Assembly: GCF_004570875.1 (NCBI RefSeq)
Contig: NZ_SPQK01000001.1
Coordinates: 186,001 to 250,000, forward strand
Reading direction: 5' to 3'
Origin: Blastococcus sp. CT_GayMR16
Lineage (GTDB): Bacteria > Actinomycetota > Actinomycetes > Mycobacteriales > Geodermatophilaceae
DNA length: 64,000 nt
This document shows, one piece after another, positions 45,973-57,892 of this stretch. A program made the translations under genes and the position numbers. Under the pieces are notes generated by a model, which was given only the letters and a program-made list of their open reading frames with translations, was not told the origin of the DNA and ran no database searches. Each line of letters begins with the position of its first letter. The first letter of the stretch is position 1.

Positions 45973-47328
45973 TCAGCCTTCCACCGGGGCCGGCTCCTCG
46001 TAGCGGGTGGCCCCCCTGCCCGACGACCCGCGGGGCTCCTCGGCGGTCTCCTCGGACAGCTCCTCCACCCGGCACACCAGCAGCGTGTCGATCTGATTGC
46101 GACGCCCGCCGCGGCTCTCGGCGACCAGCTTCAACCCGCCGACCTCGGCCGACGCGCCCTCGATCGGCACCCTGCCGAGTGCGCGGGCGAGCAGTCCGCC
46201 GACGGTCTCGACGTCGTCGTCCTCAGGCAGTTCCACACCGAACAGCTCCGCCAGGTCCTCGACGGGAAGCCGCGCGGTGATCCGCATCGAGCCGTCCGGC
46301 AGCTCCTCGACGAGCGGTCGCTGGAACTGGTCGTGCTCGTCGGCGATCTCCCCGACGATCTCCTCGAGGATGTCCTCGATGGTGACCAGCCCGGCGAAGC
46401 CGCCGTACTCGTCGACCACGATCGCGATGTGGATGCGCTGAGCCTGCATGTCCCGCAGCAGCTCGTCGACCGGCTTGGACTCCGGCACGAACGTCGGCGG
46501 GCGCATGACCTCCTCGACCCGCGGGCCGCGCTGGTCGGAACCGTTCTGCGACCGGCGGACGAGGTCCTTGAGGTAGACGACGCCGACGACGTCGTCGACG
46601 TTCTCCCCGATGACCGGCAGCCGGCTGAAGCCGCTGCGCAGTGCGAGGGCGAGCGCCTGGCGCACGGTCTTGGTGCGCTCTATCCAGACGACGTCGGTGC
46701 GCGGGACCATCACCTCGCGGGCGATGGTGTCGCCCAGCTCGAACACCGAGTGGATCATCTGGCGCTCGCCGGACTCCACGACGCCGCGCTCCTCGGCCAT
46801 GTCGACCAGCTCGCGCAGCTCGACCTCGGAGGAGAACGGGCCGTCGCGGAAGCCGCGTCCCGGCGTGATCATGTTGCCGATCAGGATCAGCAGAGTCGCC
46901 ACCGGCCCGAGCACCCGGCCGAGCAGCTTCACGACACCCGCGGTGGCGAGTGCGACCCCGTAGGCGTGCTGCCGGCCGAGGGTGCGGGGACCCACGCCGA
47001 CGAGCACGTAGCTCACCACGACCATCACGCCGGCGGCGGTGAGGATCGTCTGCCAGCTGTTCCCCCACAGGTCGTAGAAGAGGACGGTGACCAGCACCGC
47101 CGCGAGCGTCTCGCACACGATCCGGAGCAGGAGCAGGAGGGCGACGTGGCGCGAGCGCTCCTGGAGGACCTCCTCCAGCGAGGCTGCGCGCTTGATCCCC
47201 TCCCGGCGCATCTCCTCGACGCGAGCCTTGGAGACCCGCTGCAACGCGGCGTCCATGGCGGCGAACAGTCCGGCCAGCGGGACCAGGAGGATCGCGATCA
47301 CGAGCAGGGTGATCGCTCCGGACGTCAT
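45973..47328 (-). CDS. corC: CNNM/CorC-type hemolysin family protein
   Basis: A 451-residue membrane protein. An N-terminal CNNM region has three or four helices ([20 protein letters not shown] to [19 protein letters not shown]). The CBS pair contains [33 protein letters not shown] and [21 protein letters not shown] CorC_HlyC domain follows, and the C-terminal tail is disordered. The family is linked to magnesium or cobalt efflux. Overlaps ybeY by ATGA. Confidence 0.9.
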   Translation of the reverse strand: MTSGAITLLVIAILLVPLAGLFAAMDAALQRVSKARVEEMRREGIKRAASLEEVLQERSRHVALLLLLRIVCETLAAVLVTVLFYDLWGNSWQTILTAAGVMVVVSYVLVGVGPRTLGRQHAYGVALATAGVVKLLGRVLGPVATLLILIGNMITPGRGFRDGPFSSEVELRELVDMAEERGVVESGERQMIHSVFELGDTIAREVMVPRTDVVWIERTKTVRQALALALRSGFSRLPVIGENVDDVVGVVYLKDLVRRSQNGSDQRGPRVEEVMRPPTFVPESKPVDELLRDMQAQRIHIAIVVDEYGGFAGLVTIEDILEEIVGEIADEHDQFQRPLVEELPDGSMRITARLPVEDLAELFGVELPEDDDVETVGGLLARALGRVPIEGASAEVGGLKLVAESRGGRRNQIDTLLVCRVEELSEETAEEPRGSSGRGATRYEEPAPVEG

Positions 47329-47828
47329 CGGATCCCCGGCTCCCGGCCGGCCGCCTCGCCGGTCACGGGCTCGCGCGGCGCGGACCGCCAGCCCTCGATG
47401 AGCTTCTGCTGGAGACCGAACATCTCCTTCTCCTCATCGGGGTCCATGTGGTCGTACCCGAGGAGGTGCAGCACGCCGTGCGTGGCCAGGAGGACCAGTT
47501 CGTCGTCCATGGAGTGGCCTGCGGCCCGGGCCTGACGGACGGCGACGGCCGGGCAGAGGACGACGTCCCCGAGCAGGGCCGGGCCCGGATCGGGGTCGTC
47601 GGGTCGGCCGGTGTCCAGTTCGTCCATGGGGAAGGCCAGGACGTCGGTCGGCCCCTTCTCCCCCATCCAGCGCTCGTGCAGGCTGCTCATGTACTCGACG
47701 TCGACACAGAGCACGGAGAGCTCGGCCAGCGGGTTGACCTGCATCTCACCCAGCACGAAGCGGCAGATGCCGGCCAGCTCGGCCTCGTCGACGGCGATCT
47801 CGGATTCGTTGGCCACCTCGACGGGCAC
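47325..47828 (-). CDS. ybeY: Endoribonuclease YbeY
   Basis: A 167-residue metal-dependent RNase acting in 16S rRNA 3' maturation and ribosome quality control. The signature zinc motif is [20 protein letters not shown] (H3xH5xH). Also visible are [18 protein letters not shown] and [14 protein letters not shown]. Five bases after the phoH stop. Confidence 0.94.
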   Translation of the reverse strand: MPVEVANESEIAVDEAELAGICRFVLGEMQVNPLAELSVLCVDVEYMSSLHERWMGEKGPTDVLAFPMDELDTGRPDDPDPGPALLGDVVLCPAVAVRQARAAGHSMDDELVLLATHGVLHLLGYDHMDPDEEKEMFGLQQKLIEGWRSAPREPVTGEAAGREPGIR

Positions 47829-47833
47829 GCCGG

Positions 47834-50104
<2,271 letters not shown>

Positions 50105-50173
50105 ATCGGACCGGTCGAGTCTACCCGCGCCTGCACCCCCGAATCCCGGCTTCGCCCCATGGGGTCAGCAGGG

Positions 50174-50995
50174 TCACCGTCCCGAGTAGGTCGCCTTACC
50201 CGGGCCGTCGGTGAGGAACGACGCCACTGCGCCGCGGAGGTCGGCCGTGGCGAAGAGAGCGCCGGACACCTCGGGCACCAGTGCGTCGGCTGCCCGGGCC
50301 CCCTCGCGCACGGACGCCGCGACCAGCCGCTTGGTCGCCGCGTGGGCGACCGTGGGGCCCGCGGCCACCCGGTGGGCGTACGCGCGGGCGGCCTCGGCGA
50401 ACCCCTCGTCGGGCAGCACCCGGTTGACCACGTTCCAGCGCTCCAGCATCTCGGCCGTGTAGCGCTCGCCGGTGAAGATGAGCTCGCGCGCCCGAGCGGG
50501 GCCGGCCCGCTCGGCCAGCCGCTGCGGCCCGCCCATCGACGGCGTCAGCCCGACGACGATCTCCACCAGCCCGAAGGAGGCCTTCTCGGCGGCCAGCAGG
50601 ATGTCGCAGCACAGCGACAGCTCGAAAGCCGCGGTGAGGGTCAGCCCGTGGGCGGCGAAGACCGTCGGCACCGGCAGGTCCTCGACGGTCTGGGCGACCC
50701 GCAGCAGCTGCGCCCAGAGCTCGCCGCCGCGGGCGGTGGGCTCCGGTCCCTCGGCGATGTCGCGGAAGAAGGTGACGTCGACCCCGCCGGACACGACCTT
50801 GCCGCGCGCCTCGAACAGCACCGCCCGGGCGCGGCCGTCGCGGGCCGGGTCGGTCAGGTTCACCAGGTCCCGGACGGCGGCGTCCAGCGCCTGGAACACG
50901 GCCGGGGTGAAGAGGTTCAGGGGCGGGCTGTCCAGGACGACGACGGCGACATCGCCGTCCCGCTCGATCCGGACGGGCGCGGCGGGGTCGGTCAT
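50174..50995 (-). CDS. Enoyl-CoA hydratase/isomerase family protein
   Basis: A 273-residue crotonase-fold protein: VAVVVLDSPPLNLFTPAVFQ, VVSGGVDVTFFRD, AAHGLTLTAAFELSLCCDIL and GLTPSMGGPQRLAERAG. In the oxyanion region VSGGVDV, the usual AG(A/G)D is changed to GGVD. The position of a second acidic catalytic residue is not obvious from the sequence, so substrate and reaction cannot be assigned. The ATG at 50995 is preceded by a GGGTGG site. Confidence 0.85.
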   Translation of the reverse strand: MTDPAAPVRIERDGDVAVVVLDSPPLNLFTPAVFQALDAAVRDLVNLTDPARDGRARAVLFEARGKVVSGGVDVTFFRDIAEGPEPTARGGELWAQLLRVAQTVEDLPVPTVFAAHGLTLTAAFELSLCCDILLAAEKASFGLVEIVVGLTPSMGGPQRLAERAGPARARELIFTGERYTAEMLERWNVVNRVLPDEGFAEAARAYAHRVAAGPTVAHAATKRLVAASVREGARAADALVPEVSGALFATADLRGAVASFLTDGPGKATYSGR

Positions 50996-51027
50996 GGGAT
51001 CCACCCTGCCACCCGGGCCCGTCCGAC

Positions 51028-51387
51028 TCAGCCCGGAGGCCACTCCATCCGGCGTCCGCCGAGGACGTGGAAGTGCACGTGGTGGACCGACTGGCCCGCC
51101 TGCGGACCGGTGTTGGTGACGAGGCGGTAGCCGGGCTCGGCACCGCCGTCGGTCACCAGCCCCTCCTGGAGGGCGACCGCGTGCGCGCCGGCCACGACCT
51201 CGCCGAGCAGACCGGCGTCGTCGGCCGCGAGGGCGCCGACCGTCGCGTGGTGCTCCTTGGGGATCACCAGCACGTGCGTCGGCGCCTGCGGGTTGATGTC
51301 CCGGAACGCGAACACGCGGTCGGTCTGGAGGACGACGTCGGCGGGGATCTCACCGGCGATCATGCGGCAGAACAGGCAGTCGGACAC
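51028..51387 (-). CDS. HIT family nucleotide-binding protein
   Basis: A 119-residue histidine triad protein. CLFCRMIAGEIPADVVLQTD at the N-terminus and the triad SVHHVHFHVLGGRRM near the C-terminus are clear. HIT proteins of the HINT branch hydrolyse nucleoside phosphoramidates. It follows rsmE in the operon across a long hairpin. Confidence 0.92.
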   Translation of the reverse strand: MSDCLFCRMIAGEIPADVVLQTDRVFAFRDINPQAPTHVLVIPKEHHATVGALAADDAGLLGEVVAGAHAVALQEGLVTDGGAEPGYRLVTNTGPQAGQSVHHVHFHVLGGRRMEWPPG

Positions 51388-51410
51388 GACAGCACCCTAG
51401 AGCCGGCCGC

Positions 51411-51467
51411 CGAGTGTCGGCCTGTCGTCCTCTCGGCGCGATCGAGAGGACGGCAGACCGACACTCG
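51411..51467. terminator. Long hairpin between rsmE and the HIT gene
   Basis: Two 25-base arms (51411-51435 and 51443-51467) pair except at two positions, around a 7-base loop GCGCGAT. It probably acts as a terminator or processing site downstream of rsmE. Confidence 0.6.
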
Positions 51468-51476
51468 CTGGACGAA

Positions 51477-52238
51477 CTACCCCCAGCGGGTCTTCATCGA
51501 CAGGGCCGCAAGCGCTGCCGCGCCGGCTGTCGACGTCCGCAGGACCTCGACGCCCAGCCGGACGGCCTGCGCGCCGGCGGCACGGAAGGCGACGACCTCC
51601 CCGTCGGTGAGCCCACCCTCGGGGCCGACGATGATCACCACGGTCCCGGTCCGCGGGATGTCGAGTTCGGCGAGCGGACGGCGGGCCTGCTCGTGCAGCA
51701 CGACCGCGAGGTCGGCGTCCGCGAGGAGGCCGCACACCTCCCGGGTGGTCATGGGGTCGGTGACCTCCGGGACGCGGGGACGGCGGGACTGCTTGCTCGC
51801 GGCGTGGGCCGCGGCGCGCCACTTCGCGACGCCCTTGTCCACACGGTCCTCGCGCCAGCGTGTGACGCAGCGCGCAGCCGTCCAGGGCACGATCCGGTCG
51901 ACGCCGAGCTCGGTGGCGAGGTCGACGGTCAGCGGTCCGCGGTCGCCCTTCGGCAGTGCCTGGACGAGCACGAACTCCGGTGCCTGCGCGGGCACCTCGA
52001 ACCGCGACCGCACCGCCACTCGCAGGCCCTCGGGCCCGGCGGAGAGGACCTCGCTGTCGGCGACCGTCCCACGGCCGTCGCCCACGCGGACCCGCTCACC
52101 GGGCGTCAGCCGCAGCACCTCGACCGCGTGCCGGCCCTCGGTACCGTCCACCAGCAGCTCGTCGGACTCGGCTAGCGCCTCCACGATGAACATGGGGGCA
52201 CCGCCGAGCTCCGGGACGCCGGTGTCGGAGGCCGTCAT
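51477..52238 (-). CDS. rsmE: 16S rRNA (uracil-1498-N3)-methyltransferase
   Basis: A 253-residue SPOUT methyltransferase. An N-terminal PUA-like domain (GTEGRHAVEVLRLTPGERVR) is followed by the knot region with VQALPKGDRGPLTVDLATEL, GVDRIVPWTAARCVTRW, IIVGPEGGLTDGEVVAF and LGVEVLRTSTAGAAALA. It lies one base after the dnaJ stop, so it belongs to the hrcA-dnaJ operon. Confidence 0.93.
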   Translation of the reverse strand: MTASDTGVPELGGAPMFIVEALAESDELLVDGTEGRHAVEVLRLTPGERVRVGDGRGTVADSEVLSAGPEGLRVAVRSRFEVPAQAPEFVLVQALPKGDRGPLTVDLATELGVDRIVPWTAARCVTRWREDRVDKGVAKWRAAAHAASKQSRRPRVPEVTDPMTTREVCGLLADADLAVVLHEQARRPLAELDIPRTGTVVIIVGPEGGLTDGEVVAFRAAGAQAVRLGVEVLRTSTAGAAALAALSMKTRWG

Positions 52239-52239
52239 G

Positions 52240-53370
52240 TCAGCGTCCGTTGAACGCGTCGCGGACCCGGGAGAACAGCCCGCCCTGCGCCTCGCGGTGC
52301 GACTCCGGCTGGTCCTCGCCGCGCAGTGCGGCCAGCTCGCGCAGCAGCTTCTCCTGCTCGGGGTCGATACGGGTCGGCGTCGAGACCTCGACGTGCACCA
52401 GGAGGTTGCCCCGGCCGGTGCCGCGCAGCCGCGGCGCCCCGTGCGCGCGCAGCGTCAGGACGCTGCCGGACTGGGTGCCGGGACGGATGTCGAGGTCCTC
52501 CTCTCCGTCGAGGGTCTTGAGGCTGAGCGTCGTCCCGAGGGCGGCCGAGGTCATCGGCAGCGTGACCCGGCAGTGCAGGTCCTCGCCGTCCCGGGTGAAG
52601 ACGTCGTGCGGACGCTCGTGGATCTCCACGTAGAGGTCGCCCGCGGGGCCGCCGCCGGGGCCGACCTCGCCCTGGCCGGTCAGCCGGATGCGCATCCCGT
52701 CCTCGACACCGGCCGGCACCTTCACCGAGATGGTGCGCCGCGAGCGGATCCGCCCGTCGCCGGCGCACTCGGGGCACGGCTCGGGAATGACCTGGCCGGT
52801 GCCGGCGCAGGTCGGGCAGACCCGGCTGGAGACGACCTGGCCGAGGAAACCCCGCTGGACGCTCTGCACCTCGCCGCGGCCCGCGCAGGTCGTGCAGGTG
52901 GTCGGGTGCGTGCCGGGTGCGGTCCCGGCGCCGGTGCAGGTCGTGCAGAGGACGGCGGTGTCGACGGTGATGTCCTTGGTGACGCCGAAGACCGTCTCGT
53001 CGAGCTCGAGCTCGATCGGGATGAGCGCATCGCGCCCGGCGCGGGTGCGGCTGCGCGGCCCGCGGGTGGCCGCCCCGCCGAAGAAGGCGTCCATGATGTC
53101 GCCGAGCCCGCCGAAGCCGGCCCCACCGAAGCCACCGTTCCCGCCGCCGCCGGCGTCGAACGGGTCGCCCCCCAGGTCGACGATGCGGCGCTTCTCCGGG
53201 TCGGTCAGCGCCTCGTAGGCGCGGGTGACCTCCTGGAAGCGCTCTTTCGCGCCGGGGTCGGGGTTGACGTCCGGATGCAGGTCACGCGCCATCTTCCGAT
53301 AGGCGCGCTTGATGTCGCTGTCACTGGCACCGCGGGCAACGCCCAGCACGCCGAAGTAGTCGGTTGCCAT
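52240..53370 (-). CDS. dnaJ: Chaperone DnaJ
   Basis: A 376-residue Hsp40. The J domain contains [18 protein letters not shown] (HPD). A Gly/Phe-rich linker ([15 protein letters not shown]) precedes four CxxCxGxG zinc repeats: [32 protein letters not shown]. The C-terminal substrate-binding region ends near [13 protein letters not shown]. It works with DnaK and GrpE. Its coupling to hrcA suggests heat-shock control by HrcA. Confidence 0.95.
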   Translation of the reverse strand: MATDYFGVLGVARGASDSDIKRAYRKMARDLHPDVNPDPGAKERFQEVTRAYEALTDPEKRRIVDLGGDPFDAGGGGNGGFGGAGFGGLGDIMDAFFGGAATRGPRSRTRAGRDALIPIELELDETVFGVTKDITVDTAVLCTTCTGAGTAPGTHPTTCTTCAGRGEVQSVQRGFLGQVVSSRVCPTCAGTGQVIPEPCPECAGDGRIRSRRTISVKVPAGVEDGMRIRLTGQGEVGPGGGPAGDLYVEIHERPHDVFTRDGEDLHCRVTLPMTSAALGTTLSLKTLDGEEDLDIRPGTQSGSVLTLRAHGAPRLRGTGRGNLLVHVEVSTPTRIDPEQEKLLRELAALRGEDQPESHREAQGGLFSRVRDAFNGR

Positions 53371-53385
53371 GAAGAATTCTCAGCC

Positions 53386-54408
53386 TCAGCTCTCGGCCAG
53401 CAGGTGGCCGACGTAGCGGGCCACGGCGCGAACCGCGGCCATGTTTCCTGGGTAGTCCATGCGCGTGGGACCGACGATGCCGAGCCCACCCAGGGGGTGG
53501 TCGGCCTTGCCGTAGCCGACGGAGACGAAGGAGGCCCCGGTGAGCGCCTCGTGGGCGTTCTCCTCACCGATCCGGACCAGCACCGTGCTCGCGTCCACCT
53601 GAGCCATCAACCGCAGGACGACGACCTGTTCTTCCAACGCCTCGAGCAGCGGCCGCACCGTGCCCCGGAAGTCCAGTGCATTCCCCCGGGCGAGATTCGC
53701 CGTGCCGCCGATGACCAGGCGGTCCTCGCTCGGCTCGACGAGCGTCTCCATCAGCGTCGCGCTGACGGTGGCGACGAGCCCACGCAGATGCTGCGGGGCG
53801 TTGTCGACGAGGTCGGGCACCGTGTCGCCGGCGTCGATGAGCCGGACGCCGTTGAACGCGGAGTTGAGCAGCGTGCGCAGCTCGGCCACGGCCTCGGCGT
53901 CGACGTCCACCGGGCAGTCGACGACCCGCTGCTCGACCCGCCCGGTGTCGGTGATCAGGATCAGCATCAGCCGGGCGGCAGCCACCTGCACCACCTCGAG
54001 ATGGCGGACGGCGCTGCGCGACAGGGTCGGGTACTGGACGACCGCGACCTGGCGGGTGAGCTGGGCCAGCAGCCGCACGCTGCGGCTGAGCACGTCGTGC
54101 AGGTCGACGGCGCCGTCGAGGAACCGCTCGATCGCCTTGCGCTCGGCCATCGACAACGGCTTCACCGCCGAGAGCCGGTCGACGAAGAGGCGGTACCCCT
54201 TGTCGGTGGGCACCCGGCCGGCGCTGGTGTGCGGCTGGGTGATGTAGCCCTGCTCCTCGAGCACCGCCATGTCGTTGCGGATGGTGGCCGGGGACACCCC
54301 GAGGTCGTGCCGCTCGGCGAGGGCCTTGCTGCCGACCGGGTCGTTGCTCGACACGTAGTCCTGGACGATGGCCCGGAGGACCTCCAGGCGGCGTTCGTCG
54401 TGCGCCAC
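53386..54408 (-). CDS. hrcA: Heat-inducible repressor HrcA
   Basis: A 340-residue repressor of heat-shock genes. The N-terminal winged helix shows [40 protein letters not shown] and [20 protein letters not shown]. The GTG at 54408 is preceded by GGGGAGGTG; longer upstream reading frames lack this. A CIRCE operator lies 59-85 bases upstream of the start, consistent with autoregulation. Confidence 0.95.
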   Translation of the reverse strand: MAHDERRLEVLRAIVQDYVSSNDPVGSKALAERHDLGVSPATIRNDMAVLEEQGYITQPHTSAGRVPTDKGYRLFVDRLSAVKPLSMAERKAIERFLDGAVDLHDVLSRSVRLLAQLTRQVAVVQYPTLSRSAVRHLEVVQVAAARLMLILITDTGRVEQRVVDCPVDVDAEAVAELRTLLNSAFNGVRLIDAGDTVPDLVDNAPQHLRGLVATVSATLMETLVEPSEDRLVIGGTANLARGNALDFRGTVRPLLEALEEQVVVLRLMAQVDASTVLVRIGEENAHEALTGASFVSVGYGKADHPLGGLGIVGPTRMDYPGNMAAVRAVARYVGHLLAES

Positions 54409-54466
54409 GGTGACACCTCCCCGTACCGGTCGACGTGCCGTGCGGCGCCGTCGGGACATGCCCGAA

Positions 54467-54493
54467 CTGGCACTCGCACGGACAGAGTGCCAG
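54467..54493. promoter_or_regulatory. CIRCE operator of hrcA-dnaJ
   Basis: CTGGCACTC - nine bases - GAGTGCCAG, a perfect inverted repeat matching the CIRCE consensus (TTAGCACTC-N9-GAGTGCTAA) except at the outer two or three bases. It sits upstream of hrcA and is the expected HrcA binding site. Confidence 0.9.
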
Positions 54494-54638
54494 GCCAGCA
54501 TACGTCTGCCGCGCCGCTCCGTCGCGGGGCTCGCAGGCGGCCTCACCCTCCCCCGGGAGGCGGGCGCACGGGGTGGGCGGCCGCTAGGGTGGGCCGGGTC
54601 GGCGCCCCGTGCCGGGCCAGAGAGCGGAGGTCGGTTCC

Positions 54639-55016
54639 CTGATCTTCAAAGCGGTACGTGACGGCCGGCCCTATCCCGATCACGGCTTGTCCACCCGGGA
54701 CTGGGCGATGATCCCGCCCCGCCAGGTGCGGATGGACACGCTGACGACGACGAAGAAGGAACTGGCGCTCGACGCGCTGCTCGCCGACGACTCCACCTTC
54801 TACGGCGACCTGTTCCCGCACGCCGTCCAGTGGCACGGCGACCTGTACCTCGAGGACGGGCTGCACCGCGCGCTCCGGGCGGCGCTCCAGCAGCGCAACG
54901 TGCTCCACGTGCGGGTGCTGGACCTCGACGCGCTCACGCCGGTGCAGGCCTCGACCGGCCCGGCCACCGCCTCGATCCCCGCGCAGCCGCCGGTTCCCAA
55001 CCCGCGTCGGGTCTAG
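54639..55016 (+). CDS. Conserved actinobacterial protein, probable CTG start
   Basis: A protein of about 125 residues: [60 protein letters not shown] and [21 protein letters not shown] recognise this as a widespread actinobacterial family, sometimes labelled VapB-type antitoxin, without proven function. Homologues begin IFK, and here the codon before ATC-TTC-AAA is CTG with GGAGG nine bases upstream. The only in-frame alternative is a GTG 30 bases earlier, which has no ribosome site. Confidence 0.75.
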   Translation: MIFKAVRDGRPYPDHGLSTRDWAMIPPRQVRMDTLTTTKKELALDALLADDSTFYGDLFPHAVQWHGDLYLEDGLHRALRAALQQRNVLHVRVLDLDALTPVQASTGPATASIPAQPPVPNPRRV

Positions 55017-55035
55017 AACCGACCCCCTCCGGTGG

Positions 55036-55500
55036 TCAGCGCTGCTTGCCGTCGCGGAAGAGCGCAACGGCCCTCTCGATCCGCCGCTGACGCGTCTCGG
55101 CGGTCTTTGCACCGTTGACGTTGTCGACGTGGAATCGCTGCAGGCTGTTCGACAGCTTCCCGAAGAAGGCGGACGAGCCCTCCTCGGCAGCGAGGGCGAC
55201 GGCGAAGTCGGCCGGGACGTCGACCTCGCGCGGAGTGTCCGCGAGCGTCAGAGTCACTCGGATCGGGTCGCCGCCCTTCAGTCCCGTGGCGGCACGGACG
55301 GCGGCACTGATGCCGATCATGTGCTTCCCGCCCATGACGGCGGCGGTGGAGCGGTACTCGTGACCGTTGACGCTGACGAGCACCGGAGGGCGCTTGCCCG
55401 CCCCGAGCGCTTCGATGACCTCGACCGGCACGACGATCCCGGTGTTGTTGCCGGTCGCGGCCACAGTCGTGTCGAACGTCGCGCTCTTCGCCTCGGTCAT
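55036..55500 (-). CDS. YdeI/OmdA-type protein (DUF1905 plus OmdA domain)
   Basis: A 154-residue protein. Residues 8-90 form a DUF1905-like barrel (NNTGIVVPVEVIEALGAGKR, VNGHEYRSTAAVMGGKHMIG). Residues 97-150 form the bacteriocin-protection OmdA-like helix bundle (AAEEGSSAFFGKLSNSLQRF, NGAKTAETRQRRIERAVALF). No biochemical role known. Confidence 0.8.
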   Translation of the reverse strand: MTEAKSATFDTTVAATGNNTGIVVPVEVIEALGAGKRPPVLVSVNGHEYRSTAAVMGGKHMIGISAAVRAATGLKGGDPIRVTLTLADTPREVDVPADFAVALAAEEGSSAFFGKLSNSLQRFHVDNVNGAKTAETRQRRIERAVALFRDGKQR

Positions 55501-55571
55501 CTTCGTCCCGTCCTCATGATCTTCTTCTGCCGATCAGGCACCCGCTTCGGCCGGGGACATCCCCCGTCACA

Positions 55572-56036
55572 TCATTCAATGCGGGTCGCCCGCCTGCCTT
55601 CGATCCGGTTCTTGAGTGCTGCGGGCATGGCGCCGACGGCCGGACCGCTGTCGCGGTTCAGGGAACGAGTCATCAGTGGTAGCAGCAGTCCCCGGAACCG
55701 CATCTCCTCCCACAGCCGCACCCCGTCGTCCTGGAGGTCGATGGTCACGGTGTGCTGGACGTCGAGAAGGCCTGGTACGCCACGCCTGGCGAACCGCAGC
55801 AGATATCGCAGCCGCCGACACTGAGTCACCTCCAGCACTGTGGCCCGCACGGTCGTCCGGAGCAGCGCGCCCATGGGCGGGAAGGTGAACGACACTCGAC
55901 CACCCAGGGCGAACGTCCCTTCTGCGCCGGTGACGAGTGGGCACCACTCCGGATAGGCGGGCAGATCGGTCAGCACCTCCCACACGAGCTCGGGTGTGGC
56001 GTCGATGTCGATGGATGTCCTGTGTTCGCCGATCAA
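55572..56036 (-). CDS. SRPBCC family protein
   Basis: A 154-residue START-like protein: TSIDIDATPELVWEVLTDLP, AYPEWCPLVTGAEG, VRLWEEMRFRGLLLPLMTRS. This is typical of polyketide-cyclase or lipid-binding SRPBCC proteins. Ligand unknown. Confidence 0.8.
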   Translation of the reverse strand: MIGEHRTSIDIDATPELVWEVLTDLPAYPEWCPLVTGAEGTFALGGRVSFTFPPMGALLRTTVRATVLEVTQCRRLRYLLRFARRGVPGLLDVQHTVTIDLQDDGVRLWEEMRFRGLLLPLMTRSLNRDSGPAVGAMPAALKNRIEGRRATRIE

Positions 56037-56163
56037 CGGAACCTCTCCTCATGGTGAGCGCTCCGGGCATGGCCACCGTAGGACGCCGCGCGGCGAGCAG
56101 GGGTCGGTTCACCCGCCCCGCCGCGACCCGCAGGCCGTCAGGGCGATGCCGGCCTGACGCGAA

Positions 56164-56769
56164 CTAGAGCCAGCCCTTGTCCGCGGCGACCCGGGCCGCC
56201 TCGACGCGGGTCCGCGCGCCGGTCTTCCCGATCGCCGACGACAGGTAGTTGCGCACCGTCCCCTCGGACAGGAACAGCCGGCCGGCGATGTCGGCCACTG
56301 TCGCGCCATCGGCTGCGGCCCTCAGGACGTCCGCCTCGCGCGCCGACAGCGGCGTCGCCCCGATGGCCAGCGCGGCGGCGGCCAGGTCACGGTCGATGAC
56401 CCGCTCCCCCGCCATCACCGCCCGGATGCCGCGTGCCAGCTCCGCCACGGGTGCGTCCTTGACCAGGAACCCGGCCGCGCCCACCTCCATCGCCCGACGC
56501 AGGAAACCCGGCCGGCCGAAGGTGGTGAGGATGACCGCGCGGCACCCGGGCACGGCCGCGGCCAGCTCGCGGGCGGCCTCGATCCCGTCGCCGCCGGGCA
56601 TCTCGATGTCCAGGAGCGCCACGTCCGGCCGGTGCTCGCGGGCGGCGTCGACGACGGCGTCCCCGCGGCCGACCTCGGCGACCACCTCGATGTCCTCCTC
56701 CAGTTCGAGGAGCGCCCGCAGCGCACCGCGGACGAGTGACTGGTCCTCGGCGATGAGCACCCGGATCAC
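56164..56769 (-). CDS. NarL/DesR-type response regulator
   Basis: A 201-residue regulator with receiver (EDQS, phosphoacceptor in VALLDIEMPGGDG, ILTTFGRPGFLRRAMEVGAA, LVKDAPV) and LuxR-type HTH (LSAREADVLRAAADGATVAD, IAGRLFLSEGTVRNYLSSAI). It overlaps the kinase gene by ATGA and probably controls the upstream exporter genes. Confidence 0.9.
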   Translation of the reverse strand: MIRVLIAEDQSLVRGALRALLELEEDIEVVAEVGRGDAVVDAAREHRPDVALLDIEMPGGDGIEAARELAAAVPGCRAVILTTFGRPGFLRRAMEVGAAGFLVKDAPVAELARGIRAVMAGERVIDRDLAAAALAIGATPLSAREADVLRAAADGATVADIAGRLFLSEGTVRNYLSSAIGKTGARTRVEAARVAADKGWL

Positions 56770-57872
56770 CGGCTGCTCACCTGTTCCTGGGCTGCCGGCG
56801 CGGTCGGCAGCACGGCGGTGAGCCGGAAACCGCCGCCCGACCCCGAGCCCGCCCGCAGCCGGCCCCCGAGCGCCGACACCCTCTCCTCCAGGCCGGCCAG
56901 CCCGTCGCCCGCCGTGCCGGCGGCGCCCTGCCCGTCGTCGGAGACCGTGAGCGTGACCTCGTCGTCGTCCGTGGTCAGCTCGACGGTCACGACGCCGGCG
57001 CCGCTGTGCCGCAGCACATTGGTCGTGGCCTCCCGCACCACCCAGCCGAGCACCGCGTCGACCGTTCCCGGCAGCGGCTCCCCCGGCGCCGGGGAGCGCA
57101 ACGTGATGCCGGCAGCCGACAGCGCCGAGCGGGCCTCGGCCAGTGCCTGCGCCAGGCTGACCTGGCGATAGCCGCTGACCGCGTCCCGGACCTCGGCCAG
57201 GGCCCGACGGGCGGCGGCCTCGACGTCGGCCATCTCCTGCCGTGCCCGGGCGGGATCGATCTCCGCCAGCCGGCCGGCGAGCTCGCTCTTCAGCGCGATC
57301 AGCGACAGGCTGTGGCCGAGCAGGTCGTGCAGGTCACGAGCGAAGCGCAGCCGCTCCTGGGCGACCGCATTGCGGGCCAGCTCGTCGCGGGCCTCCACCA
57401 GCTCGGTGTTGACCGAGATCAGGTGCCGGGTGCCCTGCAGCGCGAACGAGGTCAGCAGACACATGACCGGGAGGATGAAGACCTCGTCGAGCAGTCCGTC
57501 GGCGGCGAGCACCGCGGTGCAGACGGCCGCGGCACCCACGACGGCGGGCCAGATCCAGCGCCGGGGCAGGCTCACCGACACCGCGGCCGACACGTAGATC
57601 ATCAGGCCCGCCCACGAGGTGCCGAGCCACACGGCGAGCACCACCGCCAGCACCACCACGACCACGAGCGCACCGCGGGCGGGCTTGTTGCGGCCGAACA
57701 TGCGGCTGAAGACCACCAGGTACGCGGCGGTGAACACCACGAGCGCGACGCCCGCGACGATGCGCACCGCGGGCGGACGTGGCGTGAGGCCCAGGTCGGC
57801 GATCGGAAAGCCCTGGAACAGCAGCCAGGGCAGCGCCCAGCCCAGCGTCCGCCAGGACCTCCACCCCTCCAC
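56766..57872 (-). CDS. DesK-type sensor histidine kinase
   Basis: A 368-residue kinase. Four to five membrane helices in the first 150 residues are followed by the H-box ERLRFARDLHDLLGHSLSLI and the ATP-binding boxes VVREATTNVLRHSGAGVVTV, LTVSDDGQG and GDGLAGLEERVSALGGRL. GTG start. It is located 20 bases after the permease gene, typical for a kinase sensing drug or membrane stress and controlling an ABC exporter. Confidence 0.9.
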   Translation of the reverse strand: MEGWRSWRTLGWALPWLLFQGFPIADLGLTPRPPAVRIVAGVALVVFTAAYLVVFSRMFGRNKPARGALVVVVVLAVVLAVWLGTSWAGLMIYVSAAVSVSLPRRWIWPAVVGAAAVCTAVLAADGLLDEVFILPVMCLLTSFALQGTRHLISVNTELVEARDELARNAVAQERLRFARDLHDLLGHSLSLIALKSELAGRLAEIDPARARQEMADVEAAARRALAEVRDAVSGYRQVSLAQALAEARSALSAAGITLRSPAPGEPLPGTVDAVLGWVVREATTNVLRHSGAGVVTVELTTDDDEVTLTVSDDGQGAAGTAGDGLAGLEERVSALGGRLRAGSGSGGGFRLTAVLPTAPAAQEQVSSR

Positions 57873-57892
57873 GACCCGGACCGTAGCCCGGC

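Noticed and set aside
51067-54642. A very long open frame on the plus strand opposite HIT, rsmE, dnaJ and hrcA
   Set aside because: It is an antisense shadow in GC-rich coding DNA. The minus-strand genes have full motifs, and the plus-strand translation is low-complexity without any family pattern.
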